Assembly: GCA_965248685.1 (NCBI GenBank)
Contig: CBDFKC010000003.1
Span: 1,302,001-1,366,000 of the forward strand
Direction: 5' to 3'
Length of the DNA: 64,000 bases
Source of the DNA: VYFG01 sp965248685
Lineage (GTDB): Bacteria; Pseudomonadota; Gammaproteobacteria; Arenicellales; Poriferihabitantaceae
Under the pieces are notes generated by a model. The model saw nothing but the letters and a program-made list of their open reading frames with translations, was not told the origin of the DNA and did no database searches. A program made the position numbers and the translations under genes. Positions 8,249-17,129 of this stretch are shown one piece after another (position 1 is the first letter of the stretch; each line of letters opens with the position of its first letter).

Positions 8249-9865
8249 TTATTTTAGTATACCAACCCCGCCATATTTGACCCCGGTCAGTAGTGCAATG
8301 TCGTGATCAAATGTGGTCAGGTCGTTGCTAGTAAAATCTTTTAAGCTGGTATGTCCACAGGCCCTTGCCAACACTGTCATCAACTCCACCGATGCGTTGA
8401 GGAAGGTTTGCAACCGTCGGGCGGCTTGGTCAACGATCAATCGGGCGCGCAGGCCGGGCTTTTGTGTGGCAATGCCTACCGGACAATTGTTGCTGTGACA
8501 GGCACGCATTCCCAGGCAGCCGATAGCCTGCAGCGCGGAATTCGAGAGTGCAACGCCATCAGCACCGAGTGCTATTGCCTTTACAAAGTCTGCCGGAATC
8601 CGCAGACCACCGGTTGCTATCAAGGTGATGTCTTTACACCCGGAATGATCCAGGTGGCGCCGGGCGCGAGCGATTGCCGGAATGGTTGGTACTGATATAT
8701 TGTCGCGGAAAATGAGCGGCGCGGCGCCAGTACCGCCACCGCGCCCGTCGAGAATAATATAGTCTACCCCGATTTCAATCGCCGCATCTATATCCTTTTC
8801 TATATGCTGGGCCGACAACTTGTATCCAACCGGAATACCGCCTGTCTGATCCCTAACCTCTGTGGCAAAATCCCGAATCTGTTCAACGCTATCCCAGTCC
8901 GGAAACCTTGCTGGTGAAATTGCATCCTGACCAGGTTTGAGGCCCCGAACGTCGGCAATCTTGCCCAACACCTTGGTTCCTGGAAGATGTCCCCCTGTTC
9001 CAGTCTTGGCACCCTGACCGCCTTTAAAGTGGAATGCTTGACACTTTTTGACCTTGTCCCAGCCAAATCCAAACCGGGCTGAAGCCAATTCATAGAAGTA
9101 TCGGCTATTTGCCTGTTGTTCTTCTGGCAACATTCCGCCCTCACCCGAACATATGCCGGTCCCGGACAGTTCAGCGCCGGAGGCCAAAGCAATTTTAGCT
9201 TCTTCCGACAACGCACCAAAACTCATGTCGGATACAAACAAGGGAATGTCCAGATGGAGTGGTTTTGCTGCGGAAGGCCCAATTACCAATTCGGTACTCA
9301 CTTCAGTTTCATCCAACAGGGGAGGGGTCGCGAGCTGTCCTACGACAAGCTGCAAGTCATCCCATTTTGGCAGATCGTTGCGGGAAACCCCCATTGCTCC
9401 CACCGGGCCGTGGTGTCCTGTTTTCGACAGACCATCGTTGGCCAATTTTCGGATCAACTTTACATGGGGTTCATCCACAGTACCAACCGGGTCCTGGTAC
9501 GAGCCCTGGTAGGCGTTGCGATCATAGGGTTGTGGATGTTGTCTTTCCCATTCGAGGATTTGATCCTGATTCACCCACACTTTCTCGTCTTCGATCCAGC
9601 TGTCGAACTTATCCAAAGTTTCTGAATTGTTGTATTCGCTTATCCCGGTATCAATTCGATAGTCCCACCCGTGGAGGCCACAAATTATATTTTTTCCATC
9701 AATGAATCCATCCGCCATCAAGGCACCACGGTGGGCACACCTGCCATATAAAACCGAGACATTGTCATCGTATCGAACTACCACAAGATCGACATTTGAG
9801 ACGCGCGCGGGAAATGGCTCTCGGTCTTTTAAGATATGCCAACTGGCAATTTCAATTTTATTCAT
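8249..9865 (-). CDS. Rieske-glutamate synthase (FMN domain) fusion protein
   Basis: The 538-residue protein has an N-terminal Rieske domain (about 1-105; Cys43, His45, Cys62, His65 in CAH and CGLH) and a glutamate synthase central/FMN domain (about 140-530). The latter shows SDMSFGALS at 212-220, KGGQGAKTGTGG at 281-292, LDGRGGGTGAAP at 372-383 and the 3Fe-4S cysteines Cys450, Cys456 and Cys461. It lacks the glutamine amidotransferase domain and the C-terminal GXGXG domain of GltB, and no GltD gene is nearby. It therefore probably takes electrons through its own Rieske centre. Members of the stand-alone FMN glutamate synthase family act on various amino compounds; the substrate here is unknown. 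The gene is coupled to the upstream antiporter by a 4-base overlap. Confidence 0.88.
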   Translation of the reverse strand: MNKIEIASWHILKDREPFPARVSNVDLVVVRYDDNVSVLYGRCAHRGALMADGFIDGKNIICGLHGWDYRIDTGISEYNNSETLDKFDSWIEDEKVWVNQDQILEWERQHPQPYDRNAYQGSYQDPVGTVDEPHVKLIRKLANDGLSKTGHHGPVGAMGVSRNDLPKWDDLQLVVGQLATPPLLDETEVSTELVIGPSAAKPLHLDIPLFVSDMSFGALSEEAKIALASGAELSGTGICSGEGGMLPEEQQANSRYFYELASARFGFGWDKVKKCQAFHFKGGQGAKTGTGGHLPGTKVLGKIADVRGLKPGQDAISPARFPDWDSVEQIRDFATEVRDQTGGIPVGYKLSAQHIEKDIDAAIEIGVDYIILDGRGGGTGAAPLIFRDNISVPTIPAIARARRHLDHSGCKDITLIATGGLRIPADFVKAIALGADGVALSNSALQAIGCLGMRACHSNNCPVGIATQKPGLRARLIVDQAARRLQTFLNASVELMTVLARACGHTSLKDFTSNDLTTFDHDIALLTGVKYGGVGILK

Positions 9866-11094
9866 TGTGAGACTCCGTTTGTTTGAGTTACCGATTTTTC
9901 TGCATACTTACTTTCACCATAGCGTGACGCGAGCGAGGCAGCAGATAGTCCGTGAGAAAATACGCTGATCAACACCGTGATAAACACAATGTTGGAAATA
10001 ATTTGCGGGTGAGGTAGCACGGTTTCACCAACCACCAGCAATACAAACAATATTGATGCCAGTCCACGGGGTCCGAACCAGCCCAGAAACATCGCCGTGG
10101 GGAAATTCAGTTGCAACCCCATTAACGCAACAAGCACCGGTAGCATTCGCATCAAAGTGAGACTGAAAATCGCGAAAACCCAGTACCATATATTGAAATC
10201 CGCTAATGCCATTGGCAGTAATAATGCACCAAAAATAAAAAATGTACCCAGGGTAAATATTTGTCCTTCGGTTTCAATAAATTCGAACAAGTAGTGGCAG
10301 CGGTTTTTCTGCAGATTGCCAAATACCAGTCCGCCAACAAACGCCGCAATAAATCCGTTGCCATGAAGCGATTCGGCGACGATAAAACACAAGCCGGCAA
10401 CGCTCAGGGCAAAAATCCCCTTGCCACTCTCGGAGACCCATTCGGCCTTACTGGCGGCGCCAATCAGTCTGGCGCCACAGTATCCAACCACAATACCGCA
10501 CAAAAGACCAAATATGAGCTGTAAGGCGGCAAATCGAAACCATTCCACGTTATCGTTGGTCATCAACGCACTGGCGATACTGGCGAGCACCAGAATTATG
10601 GGTAGCGCGATACCATCGTTTAGCCCACTTTCTACATTTAGTCCTAACCGAACCCGCTCCGGAACTTTGTCACTGGAAACCACCACCTGGCCTAAAGCTG
10701 CATCGGTTGGTGTAAGGATTGCAACCACCAGGGCTGCTTCGCAAAATGTCAGACCCAGCGGTAGCAAACTGGCCACCAGTGTTCCCAGGGCAATGGTTAA
10801 TGGCATCCCGATTAACAACATACGTTGGGGTATCACATAACTCGTTTTCAATCGTTGAAGATCGATCTTTGCAGCGTCGCCAAACAGTACCAATACCAGG
10901 GTTGCCTCCAATAGCAGTTTCAACAGGTGTTGATCAATTTCGAGATGTAGCAGATTGAACGCCGGTATACTGAGAATAAAGCCAGCGGCAACGAACACCA
11001 TAGGAGGAGTGATTACTGACGAACTCAGTTTCCTGGAAATTAAGCCGTATCCCAAAAACACCAAGACTACGGCAATCAATGCTCTGTGATCCAT
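9862..11094 (-). CDS. Cation/proton antiporter, CPA1 (NhaP-like) family
   Basis: A 410-residue inner-membrane protein with about twelve hydrophobic helices. The transport core shows LTPTDAALGQ (about 128-137) and ESGLNDGIALP (about 155-165), the two unwound-helix motifs with the conserved Asp residues of Na+(K+)/H+ antiporters. It has no long C-terminal cytoplasmic domain. Likely role: exchange of Na+ or K+ for protons, for pH or salt balance. Its stop codon overlaps the start of the Rieske-glutamate synthase gene, an unusual partner. The 141 bases upstream contain only a small imperfect hairpin. Confidence 0.9.
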   Translation of the reverse strand: MDHRALIAVVLVFLGYGLISRKLSSSVITPPMVFVAAGFILSIPAFNLLHLEIDQHLLKLLLEATLVLVLFGDAAKIDLQRLKTSYVIPQRMLLIGMPLTIALGTLVASLLPLGLTFCEAALVVAILTPTDAALGQVVVSSDKVPERVRLGLNVESGLNDGIALPIILVLASIASALMTNDNVEWFRFAALQLIFGLLCGIVVGYCGARLIGAASKAEWVSESGKGIFALSVAGLCFIVAESLHGNGFIAAFVGGLVFGNLQKNRCHYLFEFIETEGQIFTLGTFFIFGALLLPMALADFNIWYWVFAIFSLTLMRMLPVLVALMGLQLNFPTAMFLGWFGPRGLASILFVLLVVGETVLPHPQIISNIVFITVLISVFSHGLSAASLASRYGESKYAEKSVTQTNGVSQ

Positions 11095-11235
11095 CGTCCT
11101 ACCATATCATTTATCTGGGTCAACATTACTCGGGCCATTTCACGATCTGAACAGACATTGTATTTCTCTCGGTAGTAACTAAAACTACTCAAATTGTCGA
11201 TCTATCTTCTGCGAACCATTACTTCTGGTAAAACC

Positions 11236-12378
11236 TTAGAGCAGCTGCGCCAGTATTTCATCGATAAAGAGAAAACCTTTTTCACTGCATCTAATGTGAT
11301 CCTGGGAATCGATTAGCAAATTCTTGGATATTGGTTCGGCTATCGATTGCCGAATAACTTTCCGGGAAACACCGGTTCTTGATTCCGCCATTGAAACATC
11401 GAAACCATTGTTTAATCGGAGCGCGTTCATTAAAAACTCTAGCAGTATTTCGCTATGCTTCACGACCCGGTTCTCGGCAATAGATTCCTCTGACCCCGCA
11501 GTTCCCAGATAAGTTCCGGGATGCTTCTTGCGGGATCGGCGAATCACCCTGTTATGACGGGTTATCTTGCCGTGGGCACCTGCGCCAATTCCGATATAGT
11601 CGCCAAACTGCCAGTAATTGACATTGTGCCTACTTTGGTTTGACGAACGACAGAAGGCCGAAACTTCGTATTGGCTGTAGTGGTTGTGGGCGAGCTTATC
11701 GTGTAAACATAGCTGAGTTTGCATAATGTCATCGGGATTTGGTAATCGCGGTGGGTAACGAGAGAACACCGTATTAGGTTCGATAGTTAGTTGATAAAGC
11801 GACAAATGAGTTGGTTCAAGCGCAATCCCGGATTCAAGATCTGCCAATGCGCTTTCTGAAGATTGATTGGGCAATCCAAACATCAAATCAATATTTATAT
11901 TGTCAAATCCACTTTGCTTGGCTTTGTCGACCACCTGGATAGCATTCTCTGGTGAGTGAATTCGACCAAGCCTTGTAAGTTGCCCTTGATCAAAACTTTG
12001 GACGCCAACGGACAGCCGATTTATTCCAGCCTGACGATAACCACCAATATCGTGGCATTCATCAGTACCAGGGTTGGCTTCCATGGTTATCTCGATATCG
12101 CTGGAGAAGTCAATTTGATTTCGAATAGCCGCAAGTAATTCTTCCAGTGAGGAGGGGCTGAACAAGCTGGGGGTTCCGCCTCCCATGAAAATCGATTGAA
12201 TCTCACGGTCCGTCCCTGAATTTTGGATTTCCAGGTCGAGGTCAGCGACCAGTGCCTGGATATAGCCGGACTGATCAAGTGCCGTACCCAGAGGGTGGGA
12301 ATTAAAGTCGCAGTAGGGGCACTTTTTTATACACCAGGGGAAATGTATGTATAAAGACAGGGGGGGTGGTTCAATCAA
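11236..12378 (-). CDS. hemW: HemW, radical SAM haem chaperone
   Basis: HemW resembles oxygen-independent coproporphyrinogen III oxidase but acts as a haem-binding chaperone. The 380-residue protein has the radical SAM cysteines CIKKCPYC (Cys16, Cys20, Cys23), GGGTPS near residue 67 and a C-terminal HemN-like domain. The start is TTG at 12378: the codon directly upstream is TAA, and no ATG or GTG lies between that stop and the cysteine motif, so TTG is the only reasonable start. It is the last gene of a minus-strand run with hslR and a D-2-hydroxyacid dehydrogenase. The usual neighbour rdgB is not present. Confidence 0.92.
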   Translation of the reverse strand: MIEPPPLSLYIHFPWCIKKCPYCDFNSHPLGTALDQSGYIQALVADLDLEIQNSGTDREIQSIFMGGGTPSLFSPSSLEELLAAIRNQIDFSSDIEITMEANPGTDECHDIGGYRQAGINRLSVGVQSFDQGQLTRLGRIHSPENAIQVVDKAKQSGFDNINIDLMFGLPNQSSESALADLESGIALEPTHLSLYQLTIEPNTVFSRYPPRLPNPDDIMQTQLCLHDKLAHNHYSQYEVSAFCRSSNQSRHNVNYWQFGDYIGIGAGAHGKITRHNRVIRRSRKKHPGTYLGTAGSEESIAENRVVKHSEILLEFLMNALRLNNGFDVSMAESRTGVSRKVIRQSIAEPISKNLLIDSQDHIRCSEKGFLFIDEILAQLL

Positions 12379-12424
12379 TTATCTGAATTGTGAACAGAAG
12401 AAATAGTAGTGGCCGGTCAGTAAA

Positions 12425-13378
12425 TCAGGTGACGACGTGTTGGGGCGACCCTTTCAGCCAGCTTGCAAGAATGTCTGACATCTGATGAACCAGACGTTGC
12501 CTGCTTTCAAATGTTCCCCATGCATTGTGTGGTGTAACAATCAAATTGGGAATGTCTCCTTGCAATAGAGGGTGGTTTGATGCTGGAGGCTCCTGGTCCA
12601 GTACGTCGATCCCGGCGCCACCAATTTGACCGCAACGCAACGCGTCTACCAGTGCTCCAGAATTGACAATCGCACCCCTGGCCGTATTGATTAAAATTGC
12701 ATCCGCCTTCATCATGGTAAATTGTGTGGTATCTATTAGATTCAAGGTATCTATGGTAAGAGGACAATGAATACTGACGACATCCGATACCGCCAACAGT
12801 TGATCCAGAGCAAGGCGGTTTTGGATTATCGCGGAGCCAGGTCTTTGCCAAATCTCCACCTGCATTCCAAAGCCTTCGGCTATCTTTGCAACCGAACTTC
12901 CCAGATTGCCGTAACCAATAATACCCAGTGTTTTCCCTTCTATTTCGCGAATCGGATAATCCAGTAGACAAAACACATCACTTTGACTCCAATTTCCAGA
13001 TTCGACTGCGCTATGATAGCGAATAATATTTGTCAGTAAGCAAAGCATTAGTGTGACAGTATGTTGAACTACTGCCGGACCGGAATATTGCCTCGCATTA
13101 CACACTACAATTCCGTGATCCCTGCAGGCATCCAGTTCAACATTGTCAGTACCGGTTGCGGCCAGCATGATCAGCTTTAATTTGCTTGCGTTTTGTATAT
13201 TTTCCCTGGTTATCCTGACTTTATTAGTAATGACCACTTCACAATCAGCGATCTTTTCATCGACCTCGCTATCCTTGGAACTCTCGAAAAATTTCCAGTG
13301 ATCGAGCTGCTCGGTCATGGCGCCGAGTTGTATGTCGTTTCTATCAAACGACCGCTTATCCAGTATACAGCCTTGCAT
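12425..13378 (-). CDS. D-2-hydroxyacid dehydrogenase (glycerate dehydrogenase-like)
   Basis: A 317-residue NAD(P)-dependent dehydrogenase that interconverts 2-keto acids and D-2-hydroxy acids. The nucleotide-binding loop GYGNLGSS is seen in the middle of the chain. The catalytic triad residues are the Arg in NTARGAIV, the Glu in DVLDQEPP and the His in VTPHNAWGT. ATGTDNVEL is the usual substrate-domain motif. The closest well-known type is hydroxypyruvate/glycerate dehydrogenase (HprA), but the substrate cannot be fixed from sequence alone. It starts 17 bases after the hslR stop and ends 46 bases before hemW, so the three are probably one operon. Confidence 0.88.
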   Translation of the reverse strand: MQGCILDKRSFDRNDIQLGAMTEQLDHWKFFESSKDSEVDEKIADCEVVITNKVRITRENIQNASKLKLIMLAATGTDNVELDACRDHGIVVCNARQYSGPAVVQHTVTLMLCLLTNIIRYHSAVESGNWSQSDVFCLLDYPIREIEGKTLGIIGYGNLGSSVAKIAEGFGMQVEIWQRPGSAIIQNRLALDQLLAVSDVVSIHCPLTIDTLNLIDTTQFTMMKADAILINTARGAIVNSGALVDALRCGQIGGAGIDVLDQEPPASNHPLLQGDIPNLIVTPHNAWGTFESRQRLVHQMSDILASWLKGSPQHVVT

Positions 13379-13395
13379 TACGTATTCTCGCTTAT

Positions 13396-13824
13396 CTAAT
13401 CCCAGTCGGGAATTTGGTTTTTGACCTGGACCATCTTATGACGGTCTCGTTTACCTGGGCGCTTGTCGTCAAAGCGCAAACCGGCACGTTGGTTTTTCAA
13501 TAGACTCTCCTGCTGAATCCTTGATTCAATACTTTCCCGGGTTTCACAGTACAAGTTAACGGCCAGCGGCGCGCCTAGTCGCTTGTCCGATAGACCGGTT
13601 ACGACTACGCTGAATTCCTGTTGATATCTTTTTATCCGCAGTTCGTCATTCAGGCCAATTAGACAAGCGGGTTTCGCACGCTGACCGTTCACCGTAACCC
13701 GTCCATTCTTTATCGCATCTACGGAAACTTTGCGGGTCTTATAAAAGCGACTCGCCCAAAGCCAGGTGTCGAGGCGCTGTTGACCATCCTGCTCGAGCGG
13801 GTTACCGGAGACATCTGATTTCAT
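13396..13824 (-). CDS. hslR: Heat shock protein 15, ribosome-associated S4 protein
   Basis: HslR (Hsp15) binds free 50S subunits carrying a nascent chain and helps recycle them after abortive translation. The 142-residue protein has an S4 RNA-binding domain at about 17-75, with RLDTWLWASRFYKTR, NGRVTVNG and KPACLIGLNDELRI. A basic C-terminal tail contains KRPGKRDRHKM. Length and motifs fit E. coli HslR (133 residues). It heads a minus-strand operon with the hydroxyacid dehydrogenase and hemW and is divergent from the beta-barrel gene at 13874. Confidence 0.93.
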   Translation of the reverse strand: MKSDVSGNPLEQDGQQRLDTWLWASRFYKTRKVSVDAIKNGRVTVNGQRAKPACLIGLNDELRIKRYQQEFSVVVTGLSDKRLGAPLAVNLYCETRESIESRIQQESLLKNQRAGLRFDDKRPGKRDRHKMVQVKNQIPDWD

Positions 13825-13873
13825 AATTCCATTTTACACGATAGAATAGAGCGATTAACTAGGGGAATTAATC

Positions 13874-14530
13874 ATGAAATATAAAAGGGGAGTATTCAGA
13901 TCAATTTTAGGTTCACTTCTGTTGTATCTCTATTCTGTAACCACAGTATCAGCGCTGGGTCCCATCGATGGAGAAGTTATTCTTTCACTTTGGAATAATC
14001 AATTTGAATCTGATGTGTTGAATGGGGAAGTCGACGTCGGTTCCCTCACCGCGAGTGGAGAAATCTGGATCGGTGACAATTGGGGAATTCGCGCTGCCAG
14101 ATATGAGAATGACCTTGAAGAGTCGGCAATCAGCGATCAGAACCGAACCCAATTAGAAATTCGCAAGCGCTTTATTTCGCTGAGCGACAATAATTTCTTT
14201 GCCCTGGGACTTGGGCTAGAGGATATCGATCTGATTAATGGAGAATCCAGCAAAGGTCCTCGAGTGTCTGCGGAGGCTCGGCTGGGGTTGACACCGTTGA
14301 TATATATTTACGGACGGGGTGCCTTAATGCCGGAAATGGAAGACGCTGGTAACTTTCGTAACCTGAGTGGCAGCGAGGTGGAATTTGGCGTCAGCTTTAC
14401 ACCACTACCATTCGTTTCGATCAAAGCGGGTTTTCTGAAGCTTGATCTCGAATACGATAATGTGACTACCGGTAGCGGTGGAGAAACCCGTTCTGACGGG
14501 TTGTTAATTGGAGCAGGAATTCACTGGTAG
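13874..14530 (+). CDS. Predicted outer-membrane beta-barrel protein, YfaZ-like
   Basis: I do not recognise a specific function. The 218-residue protein has a signal peptide ending at about SALG (residues 26-29) and then alternating beta-strand patterns. It ends in IGAGIHW, an aromatic C-terminus typical of outer-membrane barrels. The size fits an eight-stranded barrel. It stands alone between hslR (divergent) and the Crp/Fnr regulator 69 bases downstream, which may be transcribed with it. Confidence 0.6.
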   Translation: MKYKRGVFRSILGSLLLYLYSVTTVSALGPIDGEVILSLWNNQFESDVLNGEVDVGSLTASGEIWIGDNWGIRAARYENDLEESAISDQNRTQLEIRKRFISLSDNNFFALGLGLEDIDLINGESSKGPRVSAEARLGLTPLIYIYGRGALMPEMEDAGNFRNLSGSEVEFGVSFTPLPFVSIKAGFLKLDLEYDNVTTGSGGETRSDGLLIGAGIHW

Positions 14531-14599
14531 TTAAAGGTTGAGTCCCGCTTGGATTCGAAGGCTGAATAAAACAACAACAAATTAATTCTTGGACCTACG

Positions 14600-15304
14600 A
14601 TGAAAAAATCTAAGGAAGGTGGTGAATACAGTACCAGATCGGTTCTATTGAAAGGGTTGGCCCGAGATGATCTGGATCACGTGCTGGCCCAATGCAGTCG
14701 AAAGCATTATCCAAGAGACTCCCAGATCGTAAGAGAAATGGACCAGGATAATAATCTTTACCTGGTAGAAAGTGGAGTGCTCGGGGTAGCCCAGTTTTCA
14801 AGTACGGGCAAAGAGGTTAGTTATACCGAACTTGGGACTGGAGAAAACTTTGGCGAACTGGCTGCGATCGATGGTAAACCGCGCTCGGCTTGTGTTACCG
14901 CCCTTACTGACTGCGAAATTACCGTTATGCCGTTCTCGGTTTTTGCCTCGCTGGTGCGCACAGATCAATCCGCCAGTATTGAGATTATGCAGCAGTTAAC
15001 CAGGATGATCAGACGGTTGTGTGATCGTATTTACGAATTTTCAACCCTCAGTGTGAATAATCGAATTCACGCTGAGCTTCTTAGGCTGGCGCGCAAGAAT
15101 ATGGATCTCGATGGTGTTGCGCGGATTGCCTCACCTCCGACCCATGCCCAACTTGGTAGCCGGGTTAGTTGTAATCGAGAAGCAGTGAGTCGGGCATTAA
15201 AGCAACTGGAAAAAAGCGGGATTATGCAGAAACCCGACAAACGCTGGGTGATCCCGGATTGCGAAGCATTGCAGAAAATGGTGGATGAAGTACACAAATT
15301 GTAA
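14600..15304 (+). CDS. Crp/Fnr-family transcriptional regulator
   Basis: The 234-residue protein has an N-terminal cyclic-nucleotide-binding beta roll (about 20-135) containing FGELAAIDGKPRSACV, the phosphate-binding cassette with the Glu and Arg-Ser that bind cAMP in Crp. A dimer helix follows, then a winged HTH (about 180-230) with SRVSCNREAVSRALKQLE. There is no Fnr-type N-terminal cysteine cluster, so an oxygen-sensing role is unlikely. Retention of the PRSA motif makes cyclic nucleotide binding plausible. Targets are unknown. Its 3' end overlaps the Nudix gene by 20 bases. Confidence 0.9.
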   Translation: MKKSKEGGEYSTRSVLLKGLARDDLDHVLAQCSRKHYPRDSQIVREMDQDNNLYLVESGVLGVAQFSSTGKEVSYTELGTGENFGELAAIDGKPRSACVTALTDCEITVMPFSVFASLVRTDQSASIEIMQQLTRMIRRLCDRIYEFSTLSVNNRIHAELLRLARKNMDLDGVARIASPPTHAQLGSRVSCNREAVSRALKQLEKSGIMQKPDKRWVIPDCEALQKMVDEVHKL

Positions 15305-15890
15305 TGATTTAAATGTTATCCGGGCAACTCTCGCTACTCATCGTCCATCGCTGATCGATCGGCAGAATTTTCGGCAAGCAGCGGTTGCATTGATAGTGCG
15401 CCAGCAAAGACAGGATAGCGAAATACTATTTATTCAGCGCGCTGCGTCGGCACGGGATCCATGGTCGGGTCAGGTCGCATTTCCAGGTGGAAGGGTTGAA
15501 CCTGGAGATATTGATCTTACCCAAACCGCAATCAGGGAGACCCGAGAAGAAACTGGAGTCGCCTTGCCGTCAGAAGCCGTTCTCGGTCGTCTCGATGATC
15601 TCCAAGGCAGGAACAACAATAAGAATATTGACCTGATCATCAGCTGTTTGGTATTTCAAGCTGACTACGATCAATTGCTGGTTCCGAATTACGAAGTTGC
15701 CGAAGCCTTCTGGATACCATTATCCTGGCTTAGCAATCCATCAAATCATTTTCACTATGACACTGAGTATCGCCTGGAACCCTATCCCGCTATTCACCTT
15801 GGGACCGGTGCGACTGGTCAGCCCCGAGTGTTGTGGGGATTGACCTATCGTTTTGTTAGCAGCTTTCTTGATCTGATTGCCGGAAACTAA
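15285..15890 (+). CDS. Nudix hydrolase, CoA pyrophosphatase-like
   Basis: The 201-residue Nudix protein has the upstream motif typical of CoA/NADH pyrophosphatases of the NudL type (DPWSGQVAFPGGRVEPGD). The Nudix box proper follows with AIRETREETGV. These enzymes split CoA or related dinucleotides into phosphopantetheine and 3',5'-ADP. The ATG at 15285 lies inside the 3' end of the Crp/Fnr gene (20-base overlap), and no equally good start is seen before the conserved part. The exact substrate is not certain. Confidence 0.82.
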   Translation: MKYTNCNDLNVIRATLATHRPSLIDRQNFRQAAVALIVRQQRQDSEILFIQRAASARDPWSGQVAFPGGRVEPGDIDLTQTAIRETREETGVALPSEAVLGRLDDLQGRNNNKNIDLIISCLVFQADYDQLLVPNYEVAEAFWIPLSWLSNPSNHFHYDTEYRLEPYPAIHLGTGATGQPRVLWGLTYRFVSSFLDLIAGN

Positions 15891-15947
15891 TAATCCGACA
15901 ATTGCCATCCCCGCCATCAACCTATTAATTGAGCTTTCAATATTTCT

Positions 15948-17093
15948 ATGTATAAAACGAGATTGCAGAGTCTGCGCGCCAGGCTCAAGCGGGCCGACAT
16001 GGATATTGCGCTGATCACCGACCAGGACAGCGTTTACTATTTCACCGGGTATTATGATTACTTGCACATGGAATTCGGCCGCCCGACCATTTTAATCGTA
16101 CCCCGGGACGATGGCTCATTGTTGATCACACCGAGTATTGACCTTAGCCTGGCCCACCGGTTGGCAGAAGTGGACAGAATCGAGCCCTGGAATGATGGGC
16201 TGGGCAAGGAGTGGCGCGAACAAATTCCTGCAGCATTAGCCAGCGCCGGCAGAATTGCCATAGAGCCCGACCAGATGCCGCCCTTGGTAAAACGATATAT
16301 CAACTCATTGGTCGAACCACATAAGTTAGATGATGTGACCACAATTATTGCCGGAATGCGAATGATCAAGTCAGATCAAGAGCTACAATTGGCACGGCAT
16401 GCGGGGCAAGTCGCCAATGCAATGATGAGTGCAGGGCGGGGCGCAATCGGACCCGGCGTGCCGGAGTATGAAGTCGCGTTGGCAACCGCAGCAGCAGGTA
16501 CCCGAACGGCGGCGGCTTTGCTGGAAAAATATTATTCCGGTTCTCCAATGTCGCCAAATACTCATTTCCTGCAAATTATGGCGTCGGGAGATGAAGTCAC
16601 CATGACTCATCACCGAGCATCAAACCGGGTAATGAACTATGCGGAACCGGTGTTTCTCTGTTTCTGTGGCATGACAAACTTTCATCGCTTTAAGCTTGGT
16701 TTTGATCGAACATTCTGGATCGGTGAAATTTCTCAAAAGTCCCAGCAACAGGTGTACCAGGTCGCGGTAGAAAGTCAGGCAGCTGCCATGGCTCAGCTAA
16801 AGCCGGGGGTAACAGCCGAGCAAGTGCACGCCGCTTACGCGGAAGTAATTCAAACTGCCGGTTATGATTATCCGTTTCGTTGTGGACGAGGAACCGGATT
16901 CAGTTTCCTGGAAAAACCCCAATTGGTTTTTGGGGATACTACCGTGTTGCAAGCCGGTATGGTGCTTGCTGTTGATGGTTCAGTTAGCACGGATCGCTTT
17001 CGGGCTCAGGTTGGTGATAGCTTTATTCTGACAGAAGACGGTTACGAACCGATTACTTCACATGCCAAATCGCTGGAGGACGTGGTTATTTAG
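15948..17093 (+). CDS. M24-fold (creatinase/aminopeptidase P-like) protein, metal ligands lost
   Basis: The 381-residue protein has a creatinase N-terminal domain (about 1-130, with LITDQDSVYYFTGY) and an M24 pita-bread domain (about 145-375). By eye, the usual five metal ligands are mostly replaced. The first Asp position reads LCFCG instead of LVDFG, and the second Asp region reads KLGFDRTF. The His of the usual GHGIG is Arg (GRGTGF), the Glu of MVLAVEP is Asp (MVLAVDG), and the final Glu position reads QVGDSF. It is therefore unlikely to be a normal metallopeptidase. It may act without metal, as creatinase does, or serve a non-catalytic role. It stands 57 bases behind the Nudix gene. Confidence 0.8.
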   Translation: MYKTRLQSLRARLKRADMDIALITDQDSVYYFTGYYDYLHMEFGRPTILIVPRDDGSLLITPSIDLSLAHRLAEVDRIEPWNDGLGKEWREQIPAALASAGRIAIEPDQMPPLVKRYINSLVEPHKLDDVTTIIAGMRMIKSDQELQLARHAGQVANAMMSAGRGAIGPGVPEYEVALATAAAGTRTAAALLEKYYSGSPMSPNTHFLQIMASGDEVTMTHHRASNRVMNYAEPVFLCFCGMTNFHRFKLGFDRTFWIGEISQKSQQQVYQVAVESQAAAMAQLKPGVTAEQVHAAYAEVIQTAGYDYPFRCGRGTGFSFLEKPQLVFGDTTVLQAGMVLAVDGSVSTDRFRAQVGDSFILTEDGYEPITSHAKSLEDVVI

Positions 17094-17129
17094 TAGCTTG
17101 AAATGGCCAGACCGACCATTTGCAAAACC

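Noticed and set aside
9116..9625. 169-residue plus-strand frame inside the Rieske-glutamate synthase gene
   Set aside because: Antisense shadow of a well-supported gene.
17101..17121. AAATGG/CCATTT hairpin between convergent genes
   Set aside because: Only 6 AT-rich base pairs and no T run behind it.
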